From the NCBI GenBank assembly GCA_030623035.1, contig JAUXFK010000075.1, positions 1 through 11,352 of the forward strand: a stretch of DNA of 11,352 bases, written 5' to 3'. Made by a program: the position numbers and the translations under genes. The notes below the pieces were generated by a model. That model did not search any database. It worked only from the letters and a program-made list of their open reading frames with translations, and was not told where the DNA came from. Origin of the DNA: Deltaproteobacteria bacterium (GTDB lineage: Bacteria > Desulfobacterota > UBA8473). Below, one piece after another: positions 1-6,449 of this stretch. Each line of letters opens with the position of its first letter. Within the stretch, counting starts at the first letter, position 1.

Positions 1-67
1 AAATCATTATTCGGCTAAACAGTTACAGATTAATAGATATATTAACTTAGGTTAAGGGTAAAAGATA

Positions 68-1108
68 ATGGGAATGCAATATAAAGATTACTACAAAATC
101 CTGGGTCTTAAAAGGGGCGCATCAGAAAAAGAAATAAAACAGGCATTTAGGAAATTAGCAAGAAAATATCATCCGGATGTTAACCCTGAAAATAAAAAAG
201 CTGAAGAGAAGTTTAAAGATATCAATGAGGCACATGAAGTTCTTGGAGATACAAAAAAGAAGGCGAAATACGATCAATTAGGAGCAAACTGGCAGGCAGG
301 TGCAGATTTCAAGCCTTCATCTGGATGGGAAGGTTTCCGTGTAAGGACTGGTGACTTCGGAGACTTTGCAGGGACAGGGGGGGTTGGCAACTTTAGTGAC
401 TTCTTCTCCGTCCTTTTTGGACAAGAACCTGGAGTTGGTTTTTCTCAAAGAAAATCGAAAAGAAGACGAAGTACCCGAGGTTCAGATGTCGAAGCTGAAT
501 TAAGGATTACACTTGAAGAGGCCTATAATGGAGGCAAACGCAGTGTTACCATTCAGCATAGTGAGATATGCCCTGCTTGCAAAGGGACGACTATAACAAA
601 TAATAGCAACTGCAGTGCGTGCAGTGGTATGGGAATGATAGCAAAACCGAAGAGGTTGGATATTAAAATACCTGCCGGCGTTAAAGACGGCTCTAAGATT
701 CGGTTGAACGGACAAGGTGAAGAAGGAGCAGGTGGTGGCAAATCAGGAGATTTGTACCTCCATATTAAGTTGGAGCCACATCGTCATTTTACTATACTTG
801 GGCATGATATTCAGGTTGATCTTCCTATTCTGCCCTGGGAGGCTGTATTAGGCAAAGAAGTTGAGGTAATGACCCTCAAGGGATATGTGAAGATGAAGAT
901 CCCTGGAGGGACACAATCAGGACAGCGCCTCAGATTGAAAGGTCTGGGTTTGCTTAAGAAGGGTGGAGGAAGAGGCGATCAGTATGTAAAGATCAAGATA
1001 ATTGTGCCCAAAACAACCAGTGAGAGAGAAAAGGAACTTTACAAGGAATTGGCTCAAATCTCTAAAGAATGTATGAGTGATCTTACCTTTGAGGAAGTAA
1101 GGAGATAA
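68..1108 (+). CDS. DnaJ/CbpA-type Hsp40 co-chaperone with a half zinc finger
   Basis: Cytoplasmic J-protein that should deliver unfolded clients to DnaK and stimulate its ATPase. The N-terminal J domain (residues about 5-70) carries the essential HPD at 35-37. A Gly/Phe-rich linker follows (about 75-135), then the C-terminal beta-sandwich client-binding domains. Full DnaJ has four CxxCxG motifs. This protein shows only two, at C168-x-x-C171-x-G173 and C182-x-x-C185-x-G187, enough for one zinc site, so it sits between DnaJ (two sites) and CbpA (none). Length of 346 aa fits the family. The start at 68 follows AAGGG at 54-58; the in-frame ATG at 74 is a possible alternative. It is first in an operon, 3 nt before a CbpM-like gene and upstream of clpB, so a CbpA-like specialised role is more likely than housekeeping DnaJ. 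Family assignment is firm; the exact subtype is inferred. Confidence 0.93.
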   Translation: MGMQYKDYYKILGLKRGASEKEIKQAFRKLARKYHPDVNPENKKAEEKFKDINEAHEVLGDTKKKAKYDQLGANWQAGADFKPSSGWEGFRVRTGDFGDFAGTGGVGNFSDFFSVLFGQEPGVGFSQRKSKRRRSTRGSDVEAELRITLEEAYNGGKRSVTIQHSEICPACKGTTITNNSNCSACSGMGMIAKPKRLDIKIPAGVKDGSKIRLNGQGEEGAGGGKSGDLYLHIKLEPHRHFTILGHDIQVDLPILPWEAVLGKEVEVMTLKGYVKMKIPGGTQSGQRLRLKGLGLLKKGGGRGDQYVKIKIIVPKTTSEREKELYKELAQISKECMSDLTFEEVRR

Positions 1109-1111
1109 ACG

Positions 1112-1426
1112 ATGGGTAAGGGTTATGAATGTATAGAAGTCGAAATCGTAGGAGAGAAACTCTGTGGGATAGAGGAGATAGCCAAAAAGGCAAATATGTC
1201 AGAATCATCTATCCGACGGTATGTAAAAATGGGGTTAATTACCCCCATTAAGAAAGAGAAGGGATGTTATCTACTAAGAGAGACAATGCTCTTTCGTATA
1301 GAAAAAATCCAGAGGTTGAGAAAGGATCTTGGTGTTAATCTTTCAGGCATCGGGATCATTCTTGATCTTCTTGAGCGAATAGAAGATATGAATCGGCAAT
1401 TATCGGAGTTGATGCTTAAGTTATAA
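1112..1426 (+). CDS. CbpM-like MerR-fold chaperone modulator
   Basis: A 104-aa protein with an N-terminal MerR-type helix-turn-helix (about residues 19-45, with SESSIRRYVKMGLI) and a C-terminal helix containing LRKDLGVNLSGIGIILDLLE. That second pattern is typical of CbpM, the small protein that binds the J domain of CbpA and restrains it; E. coli CbpM is about 101 aa. HspR, the MerR-family heat-shock repressor, is the main alternative because it has the same fold and is also found beside dnaJ and clpB. The CbpM call rests on the GVNLSG...LDLLE pattern, the short length and the direct linkage to a CbpA-like J-protein. GGAG at 1101-1104, inside the end of dnaJ, lies 7 nt before the ATG, so translation is probably coupled. 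No HspR operator-like (HAIR) repeat is seen in the 67 bases upstream of the operon. Confidence 0.8.
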   Translation: MGKGYECIEVEIVGEKLCGIEEIAKKANMSESSIRRYVKMGLITPIKKEKGCYLLRETMLFRIEKIQRLRKDLGVNLSGIGIILDLLERIEDMNRQLSELMLKL

Positions 1427-1431
1427 GATTC

Positions 1432-1444
1432 AAAGGAGGTGATC
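1432..1444 (+). promoter_or_regulatory. Extended Shine-Dalgarno of clpB
   Basis: AAAGGAGGTGATC lies just before the clpB ATG. AAGGAGGTGATC is complementary over 12 bases to the usual 3' end of bacterial 16S rRNA, far longer than the normal 4-6. The core AGGAGG (1434-1439) is 9 nt from the ATG at 1449. It fixes the clpB start and suggests strong translation initiation for this cistron relative to the two before it. Confidence 0.85.
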
Positions 1445-1448
1445 TTAA

Positions 1449-4094
1449 ATGGATCCGAATAAACTTACAGAAAAGACAATGGAAGCAATAAACAATGCCC
1501 AGGGTTCGGCAATAAAATATAATAATCAACAGGTGGATAGTGAGCATCTTTTTTTGGCATTATTGGATCAACCCAATGGTTTGATCCCTTCGATCTTTGA
1601 GAAGATGGGAGTATCTTCGCAAAATATACGACAACAGATCGTCGACCACATAGAAAACATTCCCAAAGTCACAGGGGATGGTGCTGCAGCGGGGCAGGTT
1701 TACATTACTGCAAGGCTCAATCGTTTACTTGTTGAAGCAGAAGAAGAGGCCAAGAGGCTGAAGGATGAATACGTTAGTGTAGAACATATTGTACTCGGCG
1801 TATTAAACGATGAAAAAGATCGTATAACCATTATTCTAAAAGATAACGGGGTCACAAAAGATGGATTCCTAAAAGCCTTGATCGATGTAAGAGGGAATCA
1901 GCGGATAACATCGCAGACCCCTGAGGATACATATCAGGCATTAGAAAAATATGGGAGAGATTTGACTAAGGAGGCAGAACGTGGGAAGCTTGACCCTGTT
2001 ATTGGAAGAGACGAAGAGATCAGGAGGGTAATCCAGGTATTATCCAGGCGTACAAAAAACAACCCCGTCCTCATTGGAGAGCCTGGTGTAGGAAAGACCG
2101 CTATAGCAGAAGGATTGGCCCAAAGGATCATAAAAGGTGATGTCCCGGAAGGACTTAAAAATAAGAGAGTAACGGCCTTAGATATGGGTGCATTGATCGC
2201 AGGTGCAAAGTATCGCGGGGAATTCGAGGAAAGGCTTAAGGCGGTATTAAAAGAAATACAGAACTCAGAGGGGAAGCAGATCCTTTTCATAGATGAGCTG
2301 CACACGGTTGTAGGGGCTGGTGCTGCGGAAGGTGCAATGGATGCCAGCAATATATTGAAGCCTATGCTGGCAAGAGGGGAGTTGCACTGTATTGGAGCGA
2401 CGACCTTAAATGAATATAGAAAGCATGTAGAAAAGGATGCCGCTTTAGAGAGAAGGTTTCAGCCGGTCATGGTATCTCAGCCTAGCGTGGAAGAGACAAT
2501 TTCCATATTAAGGGGGTTAAAGGAAAGATATGAAGTTCACCATGGGGTTCGTATCAAGGATTCTGCCCTGGTTTCAGCAGCAATATTGAGTAATAGATAT
2601 ATCTCAGATCGATTTTTGCCTGATAAGGCCATAGATCTGGTCGATGAAGCTACAGCCAAGCTTCGAACTGAGATTGACAGCATGCCTTCCGAACTCGATG
2701 AGATCATGAGAAGAATAATGCAATTGGAGATAGAAAGAGAGGCGTTAAATAAAGAAAAAGACAAAACATCGAGAGAAAGGCTGGAGAAGTTAGAAAAAGA
2801 CCTGGCAGAGCAAAAGGCTGAAGCTGATGCTATGAAAGCCAGATGGCAGATAGAAAAGGAAGAGATCCAGAATGTAAGAAAGTTGAAAGAGGAGATTGAA
2901 AGTGTAAAGGTTCAGATTGAGCAAGCCGAAAGAGACTATGATCTCAGTAAAGCAGCTGAACTAAAATACGGAAGTCTTATGGATTTGGAGAGGAGATTAC
3001 AGGCGGAAGAAGAAAAGGATGTGGAAGGTAAAGGTAAGTCTAAAAGACTTTTGAAAGAAGAGGTAGATGAAGATGATATCGCTTATGTGGTTAGCAGATG
3101 GACGGGTATTCCTGTCACCAGATTGATTGAAGAGGAGATTGAAAAGCTCATGAGGCTTGAAGAACATCTTCATAAGAGAGTCGTAGGACAGGAAGAGGCA
3201 GTAACTGCGGTGTCCGATGCCGTGTTACGTTCTCGTTCCGGATTGAAAGACCCCCAAAGACCCATAGGCAGCTTTATCTTTATGGGGCCATCGGGGGTGG
3301 GGAAAACAGAATTGGCAAGAACACTGGCTGATTTTCTCTTTGACGATGAGCAGGCAATGGTACGGATAGATATGTCGGAATATATGGAAAAACACACGGT
3401 ATCTCGTTTGATAGGTGCTCCGCCTGGATATATAGGTTATGAAGAAGGGGGACAACTAACCGAAGCGGTAAGGAGAAGGCCCTATTCGGTAATACTGTTC
3501 GATGAGATAGAAAAGGCCCATCATGATGTCTTTAATGTTCTCTTACAAATCTTAGATGATGGGCGCCTTACCGATTCTCATGGACGTACAGTGGACTTTA
3601 AAAATACCGTAGTGATTATGACTTCAAATATCGGTAGCCATTATATCCTTGATTATCGTGAAACCGATGAAGAGAGTTATAACAAGATGAAGGACCTTGT
3701 TTTGGATGCTTTGAGAAAGCATTTTCGGCCGGAGTTTTTAAATAGAATAGACGAGATCGTCGTATTTCATGCCCTTGTCCCCGAGCAGTTGAGGCAGATT
3801 GTGGAAATACAGTTGGAGCATTTACAAAAGCGGCTTATAGAAAAGGGGATGGTTCTTAGATTAACAGACACTGCTAAGGATTATCTCGCAAGGATAGGAT
3901 ATGATCCGACCTATGGTGCTCGTCCTTTAAAGAGAGCTATCCAGGCAAATGTGGAAACCCCTATTGCCAAATTGATAATAAAAGGGGAAATCAAAGACAG
4001 AAGTGAGATTATAGGCAATTATGACGGAAATGGGTTGAACTTTTCCGTCAATTCGGATATAACCTGTCCATTTACTGGGACAAACAACAATTGA
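1449..4094 (+). CDS. clpB: ClpB protein disaggregase (AAA+ ATPase, Hsp100)
   Basis: Hexameric ATP-driven disaggregase that pulls polypeptides out of aggregates with DnaK/DnaJ. Domains in order: N-terminal Clp repeat domain (about 1-145); AAA-1 with Walker A GEPGVGKT at 210-217, Walker B LFIDE ending at E283 and the ERRF arginine-finger region at 334-337; a long charged coiled-coil M domain (about 417-525), which separates ClpB from ClpA and ClpC; AAA-2 with Walker A GPSGVGKT at 613-620 and Walker B FDE ending at E686; then the C-terminal D2-small domain. All catalytic residues seen are intact. It has 881 aa against about 860 usually; the excess is a C-terminal tail of roughly 15-25 residues after the GEIKD segment, including FSVNSDITCPFTGTNNN. 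It is the third cistron, 22 nt after the CbpM-like gene. A perfect 9-bp inverted repeat (4022-4030/4042-4050) lies inside the tail-coding region. Confidence 0.98.
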   Translation: MDPNKLTEKTMEAINNAQGSAIKYNNQQVDSEHLFLALLDQPNGLIPSIFEKMGVSSQNIRQQIVDHIENIPKVTGDGAAAGQVYITARLNRLLVEAEEEAKRLKDEYVSVEHIVLGVLNDEKDRITIILKDNGVTKDGFLKALIDVRGNQRITSQTPEDTYQALEKYGRDLTKEAERGKLDPVIGRDEEIRRVIQVLSRRTKNNPVLIGEPGVGKTAIAEGLAQRIIKGDVPEGLKNKRVTALDMGALIAGAKYRGEFEERLKAVLKEIQNSEGKQILFIDELHTVVGAGAAEGAMDASNILKPMLARGELHCIGATTLNEYRKHVEKDAALERRFQPVMVSQPSVEETISILRGLKERYEVHHGVRIKDSALVSAAILSNRYISDRFLPDKAIDLVDEATAKLRTEIDSMPSELDEIMRRIMQLEIEREALNKEKDKTSRERLEKLEKDLAEQKAEADAMKARWQIEKEEIQNVRKLKEEIESVKVQIEQAERDYDLSKAAELKYGSLMDLERRLQAEEEKDVEGKGKSKRLLKEEVDEDDIAYVVSRWTGIPVTRLIEEEIEKLMRLEEHLHKRVVGQEEAVTAVSDAVLRSRSGLKDPQRPIGSFIFMGPSGVGKTELARTLADFLFDDEQAMVRIDMSEYMEKHTVSRLIGAPPGYIGYEEGGQLTEAVRRRPYSVILFDEIEKAHHDVFNVLLQILDDGRLTDSHGRTVDFKNTVVIMTSNIGSHYILDYRETDEESYNKMKDLVLDALRKHFRPEFLNRIDEIVVFHALVPEQLRQIVEIQLEHLQKRLIEKGMVLRLTDTAKDYLARIGYDPTYGARPLKRAIQANVETPIAKLIIKGEIKDRSEIIGNYDGNGLNFSVNSDITCPFTGTNNN
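4022..4050 (+). repeat. Perfect 9-bp inverted repeat inside the 3' end of clpB
   Basis: TGACGGAAA (4022-4030) and TTTCCGTCA (4042-4050) are exact reverse complements around an 11-nt spacer. The hairpin lies in the part coding the unusual C-terminal tail of ClpB. No T tract follows, so it is not a standard intrinsic terminator; it could slow RNA decay or be chance. Confidence 0.6.
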
Positions 4095-4111
4095 AGTTTG
4101 CCGTTCTTAAA

Positions 4112-4298
4112 TGGTGTTATCCAAGAAATAGCCCTTTTGCTCAATCTCTGCGTCTGCCTTGAAGGATGCTTGCCCTGTAGAATTTCGTTTTGCGAACCCC
4201 TATGGGGATTCCACAGGGCGGGCATATTCTGCGGGACGGTAAATTTTTTTACCTTCCTTGACCTAAAACAAATCCTCTCATTTCTGGATGGACATTAG
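4112..4298. repeat. R1 repeat, copy A: short element with degenerate inverted ends and a structured core
   Basis: No gene is seen between clpB and 4587. This element fills the first part of that gap. Its left end (GTGTTATCCAAGAAATAG at 4114-4131) and right end (TTTCTGGATGGACATTAG at 4281-4298, read on the other strand) are degenerate inverted copies of one terminal sequence, TTAGTGTCCATCCAGAAAT. The stretch 4125-4149 matches the reverse strand of 6264-6288 at 23 of 25 positions, so these are two copies of one dispersed repeat. A third end occurs at 10869. No transposase is encoded, so it is most likely a non-autonomous mobile element or its remnant. The short reading frame 4098-4298 lies almost wholly inside it and is not believed. 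Confidence 0.72.
4166..4225 (+). ncRNA. Possible three-way-junction RNA structure in R1 copy A
   Basis: ATGCTTGCCCTGTAGAAT (4166-4183) can pair with ATTCCACAGGGCGGGCAT (4208-4225) along 18 positions as RNA, with two G-U wobbles and one mismatch. This stem encloses two further small hairpins, TTCG/CGAA (4184-4187/4193-4196) and CCCC/GGGG (4197-4200/4204-4207, loop TAT). The layout is a compact three-way junction. The wobble pairs fit selection on RNA more than on DNA, but a decaying DNA palindrome would also leave them. No named RNA family is recognised. Confidence 0.35.
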
Positions 4299-4448
4299 TG
4301 TCGTGTCATCTATGTAATGTCGCAAAGATGACCGTCATTCCTGCGGAAGCGGGAATCCGGAAGCGCCGGAGTAGCCAGAAATACTGGATTCCCACCTTCG
4401 TGGGAATGACGAGCGCCTGATACGATATTTCACGCATGACCGACACTA
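4296..4448. mobile_element. 153-bp palindromic MITE
   Basis: The ends TAGTGTCG (4296-4303) and CGACACTA (4441-4448) are exact inverted copies, and the match continues imperfectly inward (GTCAT/ATGAC). Internal arms CGTCATTCC at 4333-4341 and GGGAATGACG at 4402-4411 belong to the very common bacterial short repeat built on GTCATTCCCGC...GCGGGAATGAC. A nested perfect hairpin, GTCATCT/AGATGAC (4305-4311/4326-4332), sits in the left arm. Both ends finish in TA, which fits insertion at a TA dinucleotide as by IS630/Tc1-type transposases; that assignment is inference. It abuts R1 copy A and shares its TAGTGTC edge. A single-arm relative lies at 11152-11178. Confidence 0.75.
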
Positions 4449-4586
4449 GCGTAGCGAATTTAGCATCTTCAAAATGACTCAAATCGTGAGGAAAAGACAG
4501 TTCAAATCATAAAATCTCATTAGATTCTTAAGATGGCTAAACAATTACCAAATATTTATTAATTGGGGGGAAAAGAGGGTTTTCAA

Positions 4587-5846
4587 ATGAAAACAGTTCT
4601 TATTGTAGAAGACAGCAAATTTTTTGGCATGACTATAAAGAATAAGATAGAGACAAAAACCAAATTTAATGTGGTCTGGGTACAGAACATAACAGAAGCA
4701 ATCAAAGTTCTAAGTGAGGTTGACGAAGATTTTTTCGCTGGAATTCTCGATTTCAATTTGCCGGACGCTCCCAAAGGGGAAATCATAGATGAAGTGATAA
4801 AAAGAGACATTCCGGCGATTGTCTTTACTGGTAGTGTAAGTAAAGAGATACGCGAATCAGTCTGGTCGAAGAAGGTAGTGGATTATGTTATTAAGGATGC
4901 CCCCCAAAGTCTGGATTACATTATAAACATGCTCAACCGAATTGAGAAAAATGCTAATATAAAGGTCCTGATAGTGGATGACGTTGCTTTCTACAGGAAA
5001 GCCCTCTCAAATCTTCTTGAGATTCACCGTTACCAGGTATTCAATGCAAGCAACGGCAAAGAGGCACTTGATATACTTGAGGAGCACCCCGATATGAAGC
5101 TGGTTATTACAGACTTTAACATGCCAGAGATGGACGGATTTGTTTTAACGCAAAAGATAAGGGAGAAATACAGTAGAGATGACCTGGCTGTAATAGGGAT
5201 TTCTTCCGAAGGTGAAAATGTCATGGCCGCTCGGTTTTTAAAGATAGGGGCAAATGACTTCATTACAAAGCAGACATTTCTTACTGAGGAGTTTTACTGC
5301 CGTGTCACCCAAAACATCGAGAATTTAGAACGTATACATCTGATAAGAGAGGCATCTATTAAAGACGCCCTCACAGGTCTTTATAATAGAAGATACTTCT
5401 TTGAAACAGGCAATAAGCTTTTTGCTAATGCCATTCGAGAAAATCTGACTATTACATGTGGTATGATTGATATAGACCATTTCAAGAATGTAAACGATAC
5501 CTATGGACACGAGGCAGGTGATAAAACCCTTGTGCATATTTCATCAATACTAAACCACAGGATGCGTAATACTGATATTGTCGCAAGGTTAGGCGGAGAA
5601 GAGTTTTGTGTTCTAGCGATTAATATGAGGAAGGAATATGCAAAAAAAGTATTTGAAGAGCTTCGAGTAAAGGTGGAAAAGTCTTCTATAGAAATTGAAG
5701 ATGAAGGTAAGATACATATAACAGTGAGCATGGGAGTTGTTACCGAACTGGCCGATAGCCTTGAGGACATGGTTAAAAAAGCCGATAAGCTGCTTTACGA
5801 AGCTAAAGAGAGCGGGCGCAACAGGGTTATAACCAGCGGTAATTAG
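4587..5846 (+). CDS. PleD-like response regulator diguanylate cyclase (REC-REC-GGDEF)
   Basis: Makes cyclic di-GMP from two GTP, probably when phosphorylated by a histidine kinase not present here. REC1 (about 1-118) has D9, phosphoacceptor D55 and K103. REC2 (about 127-250) has D131/D132, phosphoacceptor D176 in TDFNMPEMDG, and K228. The GGDEF domain (about 260-415) has an intact active-site GGEEF at 336-340. It also has an inhibitory RxxD site (R327-N-T-D330) exactly five residues upstream, so product feedback inhibition is expected. With both receivers apparently competent, the order and length (419 aa) match Caulobacter PleD (454 aa, also REC-REC-GGDEF). The start at 4587 is preceded by GAGGG (4575-4579) with 7-nt spacing; an upstream in-frame TTG at 4563 has no such site. 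The gene appears monocistronic, flanked by repeats on both sides. Confidence 0.95.
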   Translation: MKTVLIVEDSKFFGMTIKNKIETKTKFNVVWVQNITEAIKVLSEVDEDFFAGILDFNLPDAPKGEIIDEVIKRDIPAIVFTGSVSKEIRESVWSKKVVDYVIKDAPQSLDYIINMLNRIEKNANIKVLIVDDVAFYRKALSNLLEIHRYQVFNASNGKEALDILEEHPDMKLVITDFNMPEMDGFVLTQKIREKYSRDDLAVIGISSEGENVMAARFLKIGANDFITKQTFLTEEFYCRVTQNIENLERIHLIREASIKDALTGLYNRRYFFETGNKLFANAIRENLTITCGMIDIDHFKNVNDTYGHEAGDKTLVHISSILNHRMRNTDIVARLGGEEFCVLAINMRKEYAKKVFEELRVKVEKSSIEIEDEGKIHITVSMGVVTELADSLEDMVKKADKLLYEAKESGRNRVITSGN

Positions 5847-5941
5847 TACTACAGCGCAAGTTCCGGGCATCACCATGAAAAGCCTGTATGAAAGGCCGTG
5901 GCATTACCTTTGCAACTGTGCAGGGGAATGCTCCAATACTA

Positions 5942-6079
5942 AAAGCAGCGTAACTACTCAGGTTGTCAGGTTCAAGCCCGCCCTGGCGCGACTTTTCTGG
6001 AAGACGCGGTTGTCGTTGCAAACCAGGTCTGGGCAGGCGTGAACCCCGGAACTTTGAACCTGAGTAGTTACAAAGCAGC
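5942..6079. mobile_element. 122-bp IS66-type MITE with 8-bp target duplication
   Basis: The element proper is 5950-6071. Its ends are a perfect 15-bp inverted repeat, GTAACTACTCAGGTT at 5950-5964 and AACCTGAGTAGTTAC at 6057-6071. It is flanked by the exact direct repeat AAAGCAGC at 5942-5949 and 6072-6079. Subterminal arms also pair imperfectly (GGTTCAAGCCCGCCC against the complement of GGGCAGGCGTGAACC). Ends starting GTAA together with 8-bp duplications are the known signature of the IS66 family. There is no transposase inside, so it must have been moved in trans. Boundaries are exact to the base apart from a 1-bp ambiguity, since the next base is G on both sides. Confidence 0.88.
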
Positions 6080-6156
6080 GGTAAAAGAAAAAAAAGAGTT
6101 TGCCTCCTATTTATCCAGCCATCCCAAAAAGCCTTGGCAGAGGCTTTGTCTTGTTG

Positions 6157-6184
6157 AGACCATGGTTGTCGAAGGTCTTTTTTT
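6157..6184 (+). terminator. Weak terminator-like hairpin with T tract
   Basis: AGACC (6157-6161) and GGTCT (6174-6178) form a 5-bp stem with a 12-nt loop, running into seven T residues (6178-6184). A stronger hairpin without a good T tract (AAAGCCT/AGGCTTT, 6128-6134/6141-6147) lies just before it. Together they could end transcription arriving from the diguanylate cyclase, but the stem is short and the region may be a decayed reading frame. Confidence 0.3.
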
Positions 6185-6263
6185 AATTTATCGTTGAATT
6201 CGACCGACTAACCCCTTTGCCCTTAGCAAAGAATACAACTGAAACGGACTTGATGCCCAACAA

Positions 6264-6302
6264 AGAGATTGGGCAAAAGGGCCATTTCTGGATGGACACT
6301 AA
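6264..6302 (-). repeat. R1 repeat end, copy B
   Basis: Read on the minus strand this is TTAGTGTCCATCCAGAAAT followed by GGCCCTTTTGCCCAATCTCT. Its inner 25 bases match 4125-4149 of copy A at 23 positions. Beyond that the two copies diverge. Nearby perfect hairpins TGCCCAA/TTGGGCA (6254-6260/6269-6275) and CTTTGC/GCAAAG (6215-6220/6226-6231) suggest a structured body. No opposite end was found upstream, so this is a partial element or one with a different second end. The rest of the stretch 6308-6436 shows nothing I can name. Confidence 0.7.
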
Positions 6303-6449
6303 CTGACATTTAGATGATTGCCTTTGCTTTGACCGATTTTTTTGCTGAGGGAACTCAATAACCAATAAAAAGATCTTAAGGTTTTGGTAATCTTTCCAAT
6401 ATGTCAAGATAGAAGTTACGAGGTCTTATAAACCACAGAGGAGAGAGGC

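Larger units (their letters stand above)
5888..6197 (+). pseudogene. Short unidentified reading frame split by the 122-bp MITE
   Basis: If the MITE at 5950-6071 and one copy of its 8-bp target duplication are removed, a reading frame runs from ATG 5888 to TGA 6195-6197, about 59 codons. It starts MKGRGITFATVQGNAPIL and continues after the insertion with VKEKKEFASYLSSHPKK and later VETMVVEGLFLIYR. With the MITE present the frame stops at TAA 5951-5953. The composition looks protein-like, but a 59-codon open frame has a several-percent chance of occurring at random, there is no convincing ribosome binding site, and I do not recognise the sequence. It may instead be the remnant of a longer gene; a second open stretch in another frame (6187-6306) runs to the R1 end. 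Confidence 0.35.

Noticed and set aside
1..67. HspR (HAIR) operator or sigma-32 promoter before the chaperone operon
   Set aside because: Neither CTTGAGT/ACTCAAG arms nor a recognisable heat-shock promoter could be found in the short upstream stretch available.
4166..4225. tRNA or tRNA-like gene
   Set aside because: The cloverleaf-like pairing has only three arms and lacks the T-loop and CCA-end pattern.
4098..4298. Open frame of 66 codons after clpB
   Set aside because: It lies almost wholly inside the R1 repeat, has no ribosome binding site, and its sequence is dictated by palindromic DNA.
4563..4586. TTG start for the diguanylate cyclase
   Set aside because: It lacks a ribosome binding site, while ATG 4587 has one and begins exactly at the receiver domain (MKTVLIVEDS).
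5847..5950. Group II intron or retroelement tail after the cyclase gene
   Set aside because: A few words looked intron-like, but no domain V/VI structure or reverse transcriptase is present.
6200..6449. Cobalamin or cyclic di-GMP riboswitch upstream of the methyltransferase gene
   Set aside because: Two small hairpins are present, but the conserved cores of those riboswitches are not, and the hairpins belong to the R1 repeat region.
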